Below are positions 1 to 13,218 of a DNA stretch of 19,705 nt, one piece after another. Every line of letters begins with the position of its first letter. The first letter of the stretch is position 1. The position numbers and the translations under genes are program-made. The stretch is from Chloroflexota bacterium (GTDB taxonomy: Bacteria; Chloroflexota; Dormibacteria; CF-121). The notes below the pieces were generated by a model. The model saw only the letters and a list, made by a program, of their open reading frames with translations. It was not told the DNA's origin and ran no database searches. The stretch spans positions 1-19,705 of the forward strand of contig VBEQ01000148.1 in NCBI GenBank assembly GCA_005881235.1, written 5' to 3'.

Positions 1-1
1 C

Positions 2-1077
2 GCGGTCCTCGATCCGGCGGCCACGCGCGTCGATCCGCCTTGTCCGTATTTCAAGGCCGGATGCGGCGGGTGTCAGCTGCAGTACCTCGCGTATCCGGAG
101 CAGCTGGCCCAGAAGCGGCAGGTGCTCCATCGCCAGCTCGAGCGTGCTCACCTGGACTTTCCCCTCGATCGCATCGATGTCCTGGGAATGGACGATCCCT
201 GGCGCTATCGCATTCGCGGCGAGTTCCACGTGCTGCATCGTGGCGGGGCCGTGAGCCTTGGCTTCTATCGCAAGCACACCTACCAGACCTTGCCCATCGA
301 CACCTGCCTGATCCACGCCGAGGCGATCGAGCGGGCGCTCCCGGCGTTCGCGCGCGCCGCAGAGGATCCGGCCGCCGCCCACGTCACGGCGCTGCAGTTC
401 ACCTGGGCGCCCGGCACGAGTGACCTGCTCTGGGCGCCCTATCCACCCGGGTCAGCCGATCCCGGGTTCGGCGGGCGCGCCGCCGGCTGGATCCCAGAGT
501 TAAATCTCAACGACGACTCGATCGGCATCGACGATGCCGGCCGGCATTTCCGCGTGCGCCCGGAGGCGTTTGTCCAGGTCAATGCGCGGCAGCGCGACGT
601 CCTCTATCAGCGTGCCGTCGCGTTTGCCCGGATCAGCGGCGGCGACCGGGTCGTCGATGCGTATGCCGGGATCGGCATGCTCACCGCCAGGCTGGCGGCG
701 CAGGCTGCCGATGTCATCGCCGTGGAAGAAAGCCCCTATGCGGTCCGGCTTGGCGAGCTGAATATGCAGCTCAACGGCTGCGGCAACGTCCAGTACCGTC
801 GCGGACGCGTCGAAGACGCCCTCGGCCAGATCGAAGGACCAATTGACGTCCTGGTCCTCGATCCACCACGTGCTGGCTGTGCCGAGACGGCCGTCGAGGC
901 GATGGCGAATTTACGCAGCGAACGCATGATCTATATCTCGTGTGACCCGGCGACCCTGGCGCGAGATGTCGGTCGTTTTTGTGCCGCCGGACGCTATACC
1001 CTTGTGGAGGTGGCTTTCGTCGACATGTTCCCCCAGACCTTCCACATCGAGGCGGTCGTCAAGCTCGAACGTAGCGC

Positions 1078-1081
<4 letters not shown>
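2..1081 (+). CDS. TrmA/RlmD-family RNA uracil-5 methyltransferase, 5' partial
   Basis: Class I SAM-dependent methyltransferase that puts a methyl group on C5 of uracil in rRNA or tRNA. The reading frame is open from base 2, so the start lies upstream of the window. The first visible residues hold an Fe-S cluster motif of the RlmD type (CPYFKAGCGGCQ, about bases 41-79), and a later TCLIH may give the fourth cysteine. The C-terminal half shows the SAM-binding motif VVDAYAGIGM (about 649-678), the DPPRAG motif, the SCDP segment with the catalytic cysteine followed by TLARD, and the closing DMFPQTFHIE. An N-terminal TRAM domain would be expected in the missing part. The stop overlaps the dnaE start as ATGA. 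RlmD, RlmC and TrmA cannot be separated reliably here, although the Fe-S motif favours the RlmD side. Confidence 0.93.
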
Positions 1082-4637
<3,556 letters not shown>

Positions 4638-4641
<4 letters not shown>

Positions 4642-5150
4642 CCGACCGGCAGGAGCGAGGTCAGGAACAGGGCGCCCAGCAAGACGACCAGCGCGGCGAC
4701 CGGCGCCCAATCGAACTCACGCTGACGTCGCGGAAACCACTGCCGGAAGGGCCGCGCAAAGGGTTCGCTCACCTGCATCACCATCTGCGTGATCGGATGC
4801 CAGGGATCCATCTGAAAAAAGCCGAAAAAGACCCGGATCAGCACCAGGATGATGCAGAAGGTCAGGGCGGAGCGGACGATGACAAGCAGCGCGACCAGGA
4901 TGTTGGCTGAGCCGATGAACGCCTGCAAGGCATAGAGAAGGATGATGCCGACGAGGAACGACAGATCGAGCCCGCCCGCCGACGGGATCACCCGGCGGAT
5001 CGGCGCCAGGTACCACTCAGTAGCGAGGACGATGATCCGACCGGCTTCCGAATACAGCATCTGTGGGAACCAGGAGAAGACCGCCCGCACGATCAGGAGC
5101 AGGATCAGGATATTGATCAGAATCTGGATAAAGCCCGCGCCGGGGAACAT
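4638..5150 (-). CDS. YggT family membrane protein
   Basis: Small integral membrane protein of 170 aa with two YGGT repeats. Repeat one (about 21-75) reads RAVFSWFPQM, then TEWYLAPIRRVIP and GGLDLSFLVGIILLY. Repeat two (about 104-168) reads IRVFFGFFQMDPWHPI, then SEPFARPFRQWFP and FDWAPVAALVVLL. About four membrane helices are visible. The family has been linked to envelope growth, division-associated functions and osmotic tolerance, but the molecular role is not settled. The gene lies 42 bp downstream of the 901-aa VWA protein and may be the last gene of that operon. A weak AGGCGG sits very close to the ATG. Its TAA stop overlaps the dnaE TAG in the sequence TTAG, leaving no room for a terminator between the two convergent genes. 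Confidence 0.9.
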
Positions 5151-5192
5151 CGCCGCCTAGTTTACGGTCTGCTCATAAAGGCAACCTAAGAG

Positions 5193-7898
5193 TCAGCGGC
5201 GGCGCCGGCGTGAGAGGAGCTCGCCGGTTGGGTCGTCAGGGGGCTTCTTCGGCGTTCGCGGTTGGGCCGCGCGGGCGGCGCGGACGCCCTCGACGCGTTC
5301 CCGGAGCCGGGTCACGGTCGCCTCGGCGGGGACGGCCGGAGCCGGGGCTGGTTGCAGGGCCCGGCGCCAGGCCGGCAGGTCCTCGACCCGGAAGATGAGC
5401 CGCCGCAGGGCGACGTCGAGGGGGAAGAGCAGGATCGCGAGCACGAGCAGGATCTCACTGATCGGCCGGGCGGCATGGACAGCCGGCACGGGGACCCGGA
5501 ACGCCTGCGAGAGGTCGGATAGCAGCACCCCGCCGCCAGCCTGCGCGATCGCCTTGAGCGTGGCGGCGTTGGTACCGAGCTCGCGGTACTCCGGGGAATA
5601 GGGAACGACCAGCCCGCTCGTCGTGGTGTGCCGGACGACCCCGCCGGCTGACTCGCTGATATGAAGGAGGTAGCTCCCCACCTGGTCGGTGGGCAGGTCA
5701 CCCTCGAAGCGGCCGGGGCCGGTGGGCGAGAGCGTCAGGGTGGCGCCGGCCAGGTCGGGAGTGACGGCGCTGACCGTGACGGTCGCGCCGGATGTCGATG
5801 GCGCGGTCACCAGCAGGTGTGTGTGGTCGCCCTGGATCCGCGTTTCGATCTGCAGCGCGGGGTCGCCCGGCTGCGGCAGGCTCGCGTGGGCGATGTCGCC
5901 GAAGAATCGATTCGCCGACGGCCAACGCAGCAAGTCCGCCGTCCATCGACCCTGCGCGTCGCTGGTCCACGCCAGCACCCGCCCCAGCCCGTATTGCCAG
6001 GTCGCGAGCAGGGGATCGCCCTGTGGGCTTTTCAGCACGATGTCCGCGGCGGCCCTCGGCGTCGTCGCCACATAACCCGCCAGAGCGGGGAAACTGTCGA
6101 GCGGCACGCCCGGGATCACCTCCGCGAGCGATGCGAGCTGCGGCGCGATGCGACCCTCGACGATCCAGGGCTTGAGCGCCTCGCGCGTTTCTTTCAGGAA
6201 GATCTGTGGCACGTCCTGCAGGCTGTTGCTCTGATAGGCGCGGCCGTGTCCCCAGCCCGCCATCGCCTGCATCATCGACACGTCTTGTGCCGTGGCCGCG
6301 ATCGCGACCGTGGACAGCGTGATCCCGCGGCCGTGCATCGCGGTGATCGCCGGCTGATAGTTGCGGTCCATGGTGTCGCCGTCGCCAAACAGAATCACGT
6401 GCTTGATGGCGGCTTTCGCCTTGCTGAGAGCCTGGTCGGCTGCGTTCAGATCGGGCGCGTAACTTCCCGGGTCGCCCAGACCGATGGCCTCGATCTTGCG
6501 TTTGATGGCGGCCTTGTCCGTCAGTGGGGCGAGCGGAACGACCATCCCCATGGCGCCGTCGGTGACACCAACCATGTCGCGTGAGGTCAACTGGTCGACG
6601 ACCGCCTCGGCCGCGCCGCGCAGGATCTGGTCGCCCTGGCCAGTTTCGGTTGACTCGAGGACGAGGACCACCGCGACCGGCGGCTTCTGCATGTCTTGCG
6701 GGATCTGGATCTGGACGGGGAGTGTCGTTTCCAGCGGCGTGCCCGCATAGCCGCCGGGACCGTAGCTCTCGGTGCCACCGATGACGACCAGGCCGGTCCC
6801 AAGGTCCCGTACCGATACTTGCAGTAAGTTCATGCCGTCGGCGCCCAGACTCGCGGCCGGGATGTTGACGAGGACGACCGCCTGATAGGCGGCCAGATCC
6901 GCCGCCGATCGGGGCAGCTGGTCGGGTGTGACGGCCGAGGTGCCGATGCCCGTCGAGTGCAGGGCCGACTCGAGGCTGGCCGCCTCGCCGAGTGTGTTTT
7001 CGACCAGCAGCACCCGTGGCGGGCCGACGACCTGGATGAGGGCTTCACCCAAATTGTTCTCGGCGTACGTGTCGCGCACCGCGTCGATGACGACCCGTAC
7101 GGCGTGGAATCCGGGGTCCTGCGGCTTGATCGTTTGCTTGACCGTGGTCTCACCCGCCGGCAGCGCGAGCTGCGTGGTATTCACGAGCGTCCGGTCGAGA
7201 TACCAGCGGACGGTCGCCGGGGTGGGCGTGTTGCTGACGATCAGTGCCTGCGCGCTGGCCTGCTGACCCTGTGTCAGCGTGCGCGGTGCGTCGAGGCGGT
7301 CGACGTAGGCCTCGGCCCCCTGTGGCACCGGCAACGCGACCGTGTCCACCCGAATCCCCTCGGCGCGCAGCAGGCGCGCCTCACCGACCGCGTCGCCGAG
7401 GTTCGCGCGACCATCGGAGATCAACACGATGTGCTTGCGGCCATCGTCCGGGAGGATCGATCCGCCCAGTTGCAGGGCGGCGGCGATATCGGTGTAGTGC
7501 GGGTTCGGCTGGCTCTGGAACTCGCCGAACTGCGGGTCTTTACCGATGTTGACTTCGACCTGGGGATCGCGACCGAAGCTGAGCACGCCGGCACGGTTCT
7601 CGCCCTGCCGTTGCTGCAGGATACGGCGAACGGCAGCGGCTTCGCTGTCCAGCGCGCTCTGCACGCTGGCGGAAAGATCCGCGACAACCAACAAAGACTG
7701 CGAAGCGGGCGTCGTTTGCACCTGGAAGCCGGCGAGCGCGGCGCTCAAGAGCAGCACGATCAGGGTGCGGAGCCCGAGCGAGATCCGCGCGCGACGCCGT
7801 GCCAATGGCGGCGGAAAGAACCGCCAGATGGCGATGATGACGAGCAGCGCCACGACGCCCGCCCCCAGAAGGAGGGGGCGGGTGAGCTCAAAGCCCAC
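5193..7898 (-). CDS. Double-VWA membrane protein with GATase1-like domain (901 aa)
   Basis: Large membrane protein of the kind found beside MoxR/BatA genes. Two N-terminal helices (about 8-27 and 41-60) lead into a first VWA domain (about 68-190) with a complete MIDAS set: D74-x-S76-x-S78, T136 and D162 (LISDG). A beta-sandwich segment follows, then a GATase1-like fold (about 295-400, with VIGGTESYGPGGY). A second VWA-like domain (about 405-575) has a degenerate MIDAS, reading ESTET where D-x-S-x-S is expected. Another beta region precedes a C-terminal helix (about 814-838) and a basic tail ending in arginines. The start is GTG, overlapping the upstream BatA-like gene by 11 bp, with no clear ribosome binding site. 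It probably forms a complex with its VWA neighbours and the MoxR ATPase. That is inferred from context, and no enzymatic role is claimed. Confidence 0.88.
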   Translation of the reverse strand: MGFELTRPLLLGAGVVALLVIIAIWRFFPPPLARRRARISLGLRTLIVLLLSAALAGFQVQTTPASQSLLVVADLSASVQSALDSEAAAVRRILQQRQGENRAGVLSFGRDPQVEVNIGKDPQFGEFQSQPNPHYTDIAAALQLGGSILPDDGRKHIVLISDGRANLGDAVGEARLLRAEGIRVDTVALPVPQGAEAYVDRLDAPRTLTQGQQASAQALIVSNTPTPATVRWYLDRTLVNTTQLALPAGETTVKQTIKPQDPGFHAVRVVIDAVRDTYAENNLGEALIQVVGPPRVLLVENTLGEAASLESALHSTGIGTSAVTPDQLPRSAADLAAYQAVVLVNIPAASLGADGMNLLQVSVRDLGTGLVVIGGTESYGPGGYAGTPLETTLPVQIQIPQDMQKPPVAVVLVLESTETGQGDQILRGAAEAVVDQLTSRDMVGVTDGAMGMVVPLAPLTDKAAIKRKIEAIGLGDPGSYAPDLNAADQALSKAKAAIKHVILFGDGDTMDRNYQPAITAMHGRGITLSTVAIAATAQDVSMMQAMAGWGHGRAYQSNSLQDVPQIFLKETREALKPWIVEGRIAPQLASLAEVIPGVPLDSFPALAGYVATTPRAAADIVLKSPQGDPLLATWQYGLGRVLAWTSDAQGRWTADLLRWPSANRFFGDIAHASLPQPGDPALQIETRIQGDHTHLLVTAPSTSGATVTVSAVTPDLAGATLTLSPTGPGRFEGDLPTDQVGSYLLHISESAGGVVRHTTTSGLVVPYSPEYRELGTNAATLKAIAQAGGGVLLSDLSQAFRVPVPAVHAARPISEILLVLAILLFPLDVALRRLIFRVEDLPAWRRALQPAPAPAVPAEATVTRLRERVEGVRAARAAQPRTPKKPPDDPTGELLSRRRRR

Positions 7899-9711
7899 GG
7901 TGGAAGGCCAGCCACTCGGCCGTCACGACGGCGAGCGCCGCGAGCGCGATCCATGGCCAGATCTCGAGCTGGCCCTGATGGGTCGCCTGCATGATGGCCG
8001 TCCTGATTGGCGGCAGAGTGAGCCGATCCGGCGGTTTCAGCTGCGAGATGGGCTCGGAGAACAAGTTCACGCTGAACCAGGAGCGCTGCAACTTTCCGGC
8101 GATGGTCTGCTCCACGATGTAGAGGCCGGTTGGATCCGTATCGCCGAAGGTCGCGATCGAGCCCGCGACGAGCGGGCGCCGGCTGTTATCCGGCCGGACG
8201 ATGGACACCGACGTTGCACCGGACTCGGGCACGATCGTGACGGGTTCGTCCGGATGGAAGCTGTGGCTGGGAACGCTGGGCGGCAGCAGCCACTCACTCA
8301 GGTTCTGGACGAGGATGGGGAAGGCAATCCGCAGCGGCAGGTCGGACTCATGCAGATCGAACCCGACCAGCACCTGCCGGAACGGCTCATCGCGGATGAG
8401 CACGAGGGGCGTCTGCAGGCTGCTGATCAGCGGCCGGCCAAATGCCGAGTTTCGTAGATCCTGGCTGCGGGCGACGTGGACATCCTGGAGATCGACATTG
8501 GCGAGCAACGGATCGCCGGCGTCGACCGCACGGACGCGCCCGATGCCGACGGGTTGGCCGCCGGCCAGCGCAGACCCCGCCGGCGGATCCACCATGATGA
8601 ATGGGCCATCGGGCAAGACGGCGGGCGAGAATTGATCAAACACCGTCAGCGCATAGGCGCCGCTGACTCGATAGGCCGGCGGGGCGATGACGTCGATCTG
8701 CAGGTCGGTGCGCAGCCGTAGCGCTTGCTCGAGAAAGACATTGCCGGGCGTGACGAGCAGGACGCGGAAAGCCCGCGGGGTGCGCGCCACCGCCGTCGCC
8801 GTGTCGTCGAGCGCAAAGATGTCGGTGGCCGCGATGTGGGCGGTGACCGACGTCGCGTCGCCAGGAACAGGGAAAATCAAATCCTGGGCCTGGCCGGCGG
8901 GGAGCGTCAGGGGCCGGACGTCGAGCAGGTGACTGTCAGCCCGCCACTCGACGCTGACCGAGCGGGGCTGCTGGCCGAAGTTCTGCACGTGCAGGTAGGC
9001 GGCGCGCGATTGCGCGCTGGTCCGAACGGTTAATGACGTCAGTGCGACATTTTCCCCCGAGGTGCCGACGCGGTGATACTCGACGGGAAACGGCAGACCC
9101 GCTGCGAATGACGCGCGCAGCGGCTGCACGATGCCGTCGGTAAACAGGTAGGCACGCGCGTCGTCGCCCGCTCGGACCAGCCCGGCGGCCATTGCCAACG
9201 CGGCGGAAAGATCCGCCGCGCCGTTGCTCGCAGTGACCCCGTTGACTGCGCGATGCAGCGTATCGTGGTCACCGGTGACGGACGCGACGATGCGGGCCAC
9301 CGGCCCGACGGCAATGACGGTCATACGATCCGTCGGACCCAACTGGTCGACGATCGCATTGGCCTGGCGCTTGGCCACCTCGAGGCGTGAGGGCGCGACG
9401 TCCGTTGCCTGCATCGATGCGGACGCGTCGATCAACACGATGCTGTGGCGGGCGAGGGCCGCGCCGGCCGGGAGGGCCGGCTGCACGGCCGCCGCGACGA
9501 GCACCGCGGCGGCGAGCAACTGGAGAAACAACAGCCAGCTGGGGCGAAGCCGTTGCCAGGGGACATTCGCCTGCCGGTCGCGGATCTGACTCGGCCACAG
9601 GTGCAGCGCGGGGACGATGCGCGTCGGCCTGCGAATTTTCAGGAAATACAGGGCAACGATGGCCGGCAGCGTCAAGGCCAGGACGGCGGCCGCCGGGGCG
9701 AGGAAGCTCAT
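7888..9711 (-). CDS. BatA-like VWA domain membrane protein (607 aa)
   Basis: BatA-type protein. The start MSFLAPAAAVLALTLPAIV opens with the hydrophobic helix typical of the BatA N-terminal domain, followed by YFLKIRRP and a second helix (about 58-80). The frame is open further upstream, but the 49 extra residues are arginine/serine-rich, overlap the DUF58 gene and look non-coding. A GGAAAGG sits about 10 bases before the chosen ATG. The VWA domain (about 90-215) has D95-x-S97-x-S99 and FTDG (D192), but alanine (A166) stands where the MIDAS threonine is expected. The remainder is beta-rich with a GATase-like segment (about 315-450) and ends in a helix (about 585-604). It lies 31 bp after the DUF58 gene and overlaps the next VWA gene by 11 bp. 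It is probably exposed outside the membrane. Confidence 0.9.
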   Translation of the reverse strand: MSFLAPAAAVLALTLPAIVALYFLKIRRPTRIVPALHLWPSQIRDRQANVPWQRLRPSWLLFLQLLAAAVLVAAAVQPALPAGAALARHSIVLIDASASMQATDVAPSRLEVAKRQANAIVDQLGPTDRMTVIAVGPVARIVASVTGDHDTLHRAVNGVTASNGAADLSAALAMAAGLVRAGDDARAYLFTDGIVQPLRASFAAGLPFPVEYHRVGTSGENVALTSLTVRTSAQSRAAYLHVQNFGQQPRSVSVEWRADSHLLDVRPLTLPAGQAQDLIFPVPGDATSVTAHIAATDIFALDDTATAVARTPRAFRVLLVTPGNVFLEQALRLRTDLQIDVIAPPAYRVSGAYALTVFDQFSPAVLPDGPFIMVDPPAGSALAGGQPVGIGRVRAVDAGDPLLANVDLQDVHVARSQDLRNSAFGRPLISSLQTPLVLIRDEPFRQVLVGFDLHESDLPLRIAFPILVQNLSEWLLPPSVPSHSFHPDEPVTIVPESGATSVSIVRPDNSRRPLVAGSIATFGDTDPTGLYIVEQTIAGKLQRSWFSVNLFSEPISQLKPPDRLTLPPIRTAIMQATHQGQLEIWPWIALAALAVVTAEWLAFHRGL

Positions 9712-9742
9712 GACACGCGCGCCTTTCCACACCGGGGCGCGC

Positions 9743-10621
9743 TCATCCGAGCAGTCCGAGGCGGCGCAGCGTGATCTGGACCATCTGATCCAGGGGCTCG
9801 GCGGTGGAGAGGCGCGCGAAGCGAAGGCCACGACGATGCGCGACGCGCTCGATCTCATCCGTGCGTTCAGCCAGCGCCCGTAAGTAGCTGCCCTGGGTCA
9901 GGGGCGTGGCCGTGAACTCCCGCTCGATCCCGGTTTCGGCGTCCTTGAGCCGCGCATCGCCCGACCAGTCCAGTGCCAACTCCTGGGGGGCGAGCAGCTG
10001 CAGCACGGCGCCCTCCTGCTGAGCCCGCTGCAGTGCGGCCAGCGCCGGATCGATCGACGGTTCGCCGAGGCCGTCGGTGATCAACACGGTCATCCCGGGC
10101 CGCTGGCGGCCGATTGGCCAGACGAGCTTTTCGTAGTTCGTCATTCCGCCGGCCGGTAGCGATTGCAGCCGTGCGAAGAGCGTGGCCGCGGCGCGCCGCC
10201 CGCGATAGGGCGCGCCTCCCGACGTCGGCCCGTCCGCGAAGATGGTCAGCCGTACGCGGTCGAGGGCGGCGAGCGCGACGTAGGCGATGGCGCCGGCGAG
10301 GCGCCTCGCCGTCTCGGCTTTGTTGGGCGTTCCCCAGTCCATCGAGCCACTGAGGTCGACGAACAGGCTGAGCGGCAGCTCTTCTTCGGCGACGAACAGC
10401 CGCAGCATGAACCGGTCGAGTCGCGCGTAGGCGTTCCAATCGATGAGTCGGAAGTCATCGCCCGGTGTGTAATTGCGAAAGTCCGCGAACTCAACGGACT
10501 GACCGCGGCGGCGTGACCGCCGCTCGCCGCCCATCTGCCCGCTCACCGCGCGCCGAACCTGCAGCGCCAGGCTTTCGAGCCGGCGGAGCAGGGCGGGCTC
10601 CAGCAGTGCGGCCGGCGTCAT
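9743..10621 (-). CDS. DUF58 domain-containing protein (VWA-like)
   Basis: Cytoplasmic 292-aa protein of the DUF58 family, the standard partner of MoxR ATPases. The family core is clear: EFADFRNYTPGDD, then RLIDWNAYARLDR, EEELPLSLFVD and the MIDAS D89-L-S91-G-S93, with T161 (GMTNYEKL) and D183 (LITDG) completing a full metal site. No membrane helix is visible, unlike the two VWA proteins downstream. The ATG follows the MoxR stop by 2 bp, with a weak AGGG inside the end of the MoxR gene, so translation is probably coupled. In known MoxR-VWA systems the VWA partner links the AAA+ ring to its substrate. Applying that role here is inference. Confidence 0.95.
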   Translation of the reverse strand: MTPAALLEPALLRRLESLALQVRRAVSGQMGGERRSRRRGQSVEFADFRNYTPGDDFRLIDWNAYARLDRFMLRLFVAEEELPLSLFVDLSGSMDWGTPNKAETARRLAGAIAYVALAALDRVRLTIFADGPTSGGAPYRGRRAAATLFARLQSLPAGGMTNYEKLVWPIGRQRPGMTVLITDGLGEPSIDPALAALQRAQQEGAVLQLLAPQELALDWSGDARLKDAETGIEREFTATPLTQGSYLRALAERTDEIERVAHRRGLRFARLSTAEPLDQMVQITLRRLGLLG

Positions 10622-10623
10622 GA

Positions 10624-11622
<999 letters not shown>

Positions 11623-11643
11623 GATCCTCCCTGGCGTATCAAC

Positions 11644-13218
11644 TTATTTCGGGCCGGCTGCACTCTGCTCACCGAGTTGCGAGAAATACTGGCGCACGAG
11701 GTCGCGTTCACTGCCGGGGATGAGGCTCTGGTCGGTGGCGTCGAGCGCCGCCTGCTGGTACGCCTGGATCACCTGGCCATACGGACTCGTCGGCACGTCC
11801 TGCCCGGGTCCAAGCGGCGTCGGATCGTTCTGCGACTGACCCGGCACGGGCTGGCCGGGCACATAGACCCGCTCGGTGCTCTGCACCCCCGATCCGCTGC
11901 CGGTTCCCGAGCCGGTCCCGCCGTTGCCGCCGGTCCCGCCGTTGCCGCCGGTACCTGTGCCGGTGCCGGTGCCGGTCCCGGTCCCGGTTCCGTTGCCAGT
12001 TCCAGTGCCATTCCCGTTGCCATTGCCGCTGGCGCCGGCACCAGGACTCGCGCCCGGTGATGCGCTGGCACCCGCGTTGGCCTGCGCGCCCTGGCCCGTC
12101 GCGTCGCGATCTGCCTGCGCGGCGAGCTCTTGCCGAGCCGCCTCGAGCCCATTGATCGCCGAGGCGACCGCCTGGTCCGTGTTCTCCTGCTGCTGCAGGG
12201 AGTCCAGCTGGCTGGCGACGTCATTGAGGGACTGAGCCGCAGCGCTGGTATCGCCACTCTTCAGCGAGGACGACGCCTTATTGAGCGAGTCGCGCATCTG
12301 GCTGTTCTGTGCCTGCTGCGCGGCCTTCGCCAGCGCCTTTGCCAGTTCGTCGCGATCCTTGGGTGAGAGGCTCTGTAATTGCGAAGCGAGGTCGCGCACG
12401 GATTGCGCCCCCTGGGCCGGGCTGCTGCTGATCGCCTGGGCGGCGCTCTTCCCAACCGCGGTTGCACTGAGGGCGTTGGCAAGGTTCTGCGCGCTGCTGC
12501 TCAGGGCCGGCGTGCCCGGGTCGGTGAGTTTTTGCAATTGCTGCTCGGCTGGCGTGATCGATTCGAGCGCCTTGCGCGGGCTGTCCGCCTCGCGGATCTT
12601 CGCCGCCGCGTCCTGAAGGAGCTTCTGGACCTGTGGGTCTACCGGTGTGGGCTTAGGGCTGTCCGCGATCTTTTTCTGCGCGGCTTGCACCGCCTTTGCC
12701 GCTCGCGCCTGGCTCAGCCGATCGGCCTGCCGTTGCGCCAGGACCTGGTCCATCGGGTTGGGAAGCAACGCGAGCGCCAGCGAGAAAATCGCCAGGACGG
12801 CGACGACGGAGGCTTCGCCGCGGTTGACTCTCACCGGAAAGGCCGTCGCCAGGCGGGTTCCCGAGGCTTGCCGCAAGGCATCACGTAATTGAATGGCGTC
12901 CATCGGGCCGGACTCGCTCCGCCGCTCCCACGCCGTCGAGAGCCGCTCCTTGAGGCCCAGCCGGAAATCGGCGAGCCGCATCAGGACCGCCGCGGTCGGC
13001 CGGCGGATCAACCAGGCGAGGAGCGCGACGACGAGCACGATTGGAATGCCGATGCCGGCGACCAGTGCGCGGCCCTCAAACGGTGTGAGTCGGGCGATGA
13101 CCAGCACCAGCGCGACCCAGGCAAGCGCCGCCACCAGCGCGTGCACCGCGTAGCGCGCACCGCGAGCCCGCGCGGCGGCGCGGCCGAGCTCGCGAATGAT
13201 CGCCTCGAGAGAACTCAC
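11644..13218 (-). CDS. Membrane protein with long helical region and Gly/Thr-rich tail (524 aa)
   Basis: I do not recognise a named family with certainty. It resembles the DUF4175-like membrane proteins seen beside MoxR genes. Two helices near the N-terminus (about 24-43 and 52-71) are followed by a cytoplasmic stretch, a third helix (about 136-152), and a long Ala/Gln/Ser-rich region (about 160-375) that is probably helical or coiled coil. Next comes a low-complexity Gly/Thr/Asn segment (about 398-444). The end, RDLVRQYFSQL, looks like a conserved C-terminal motif in proteins at this operon position, from memory. The GTG start overlaps the permease stop by 4 bp (GTGA). The tail probably lies outside the membrane and could be a spacer or binding region. 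Function unknown. Confidence 0.82.
   Translation of the reverse strand: MSSLEAIIRELGRAAARARGARYAVHALVAALAWVALVLVIARLTPFEGRALVAGIGIPIVLVVALLAWLIRRPTAAVLMRLADFRLGLKERLSTAWERRSESGPMDAIQLRDALRQASGTRLATAFPVRVNRGEASVVAVLAIFSLALALLPNPMDQVLAQRQADRLSQARAAKAVQAAQKKIADSPKPTPVDPQVQKLLQDAAAKIREADSPRKALESITPAEQQLQKLTDPGTPALSSSAQNLANALSATAVGKSAAQAISSSPAQGAQSVRDLASQLQSLSPKDRDELAKALAKAAQQAQNSQMRDSLNKASSSLKSGDTSAAAQSLNDVASQLDSLQQQENTDQAVASAINGLEAARQELAAQADRDATGQGAQANAGASASPGASPGAGASGNGNGNGTGTGNGTGTGTGTGTGTGTGGNGGTGGNGGTGSGTGSGSGVQSTERVYVPGQPVPGQSQNDPTPLGPGQDVPTSPYGQVIQAYQQAALDATDQSLIPGSERDLVRQYFSQLGEQSAAGPK
11887..12027 (-). repeat. Low-complexity Gly/Thr/Asn-coding repeat
   Basis: This stretch codes residues about 398-444 of the 524-aa membrane protein as alternating Gly-Asn and Gly-Thr, then Gly-Gly-Asn-Gly-Gly-Thr blocks. 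It holds short hexanucleotide repeats (GGCACC/GGTGCC-like on the plus strand, GCCGGT) and one exact 18-bp tandem pair at 11913-11948. The amino-acid pattern is kept in frame, so repeat changes in units of 3 or 6 bp would alter length without breaking the gene. Confidence 0.9.
11913..11948. repeat. Perfect 18-bp tandem duplication
   Basis: The unit CGGTCCCGCCGTTGCCGC occurs twice back to back with no mismatch and codes a repeated Gly/Asn/Thr block on the minus strand. It lies inside the low-complexity tail of the 524-aa protein and is a likely site of length variation by replication slippage. Confidence 0.9.

Noticed and set aside
5144..5169. GGAAC-N16-CGGTC on the plus strand near the yggT start
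   Set aside because: It resembles the ECF motif but the -10 has an extra G, and it points away from yggT into the end of an antisense gene, so there is no sensible target.
5151..5192. Separate promoter for the yggT gene
   Set aside because: TTGCCT and TAAACT can be picked out, but the spacing is only about 14 bp and neither is strong. Co-transcription with the operon is equally possible.
6957..7994. 345-codon plus-strand frame antisense to the VWA genes
   Set aside because: It is a shadow of two well-supported VWA genes, with low-complexity Arg/Asp/Gln-rich content.
9712..9858. 49-residue N-terminal extension of the BatA-like protein
   Set aside because: It overlaps the DUF58 gene, is Arg/Ser-rich, and precedes a start with the expected BatA hydrophobic N-terminus and a ribosome binding site.
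11888..12030. CRISPR-like repeat array
   Set aside because: The repeats are short, contiguous and in coding frame with no spacers, so this is protein low complexity.
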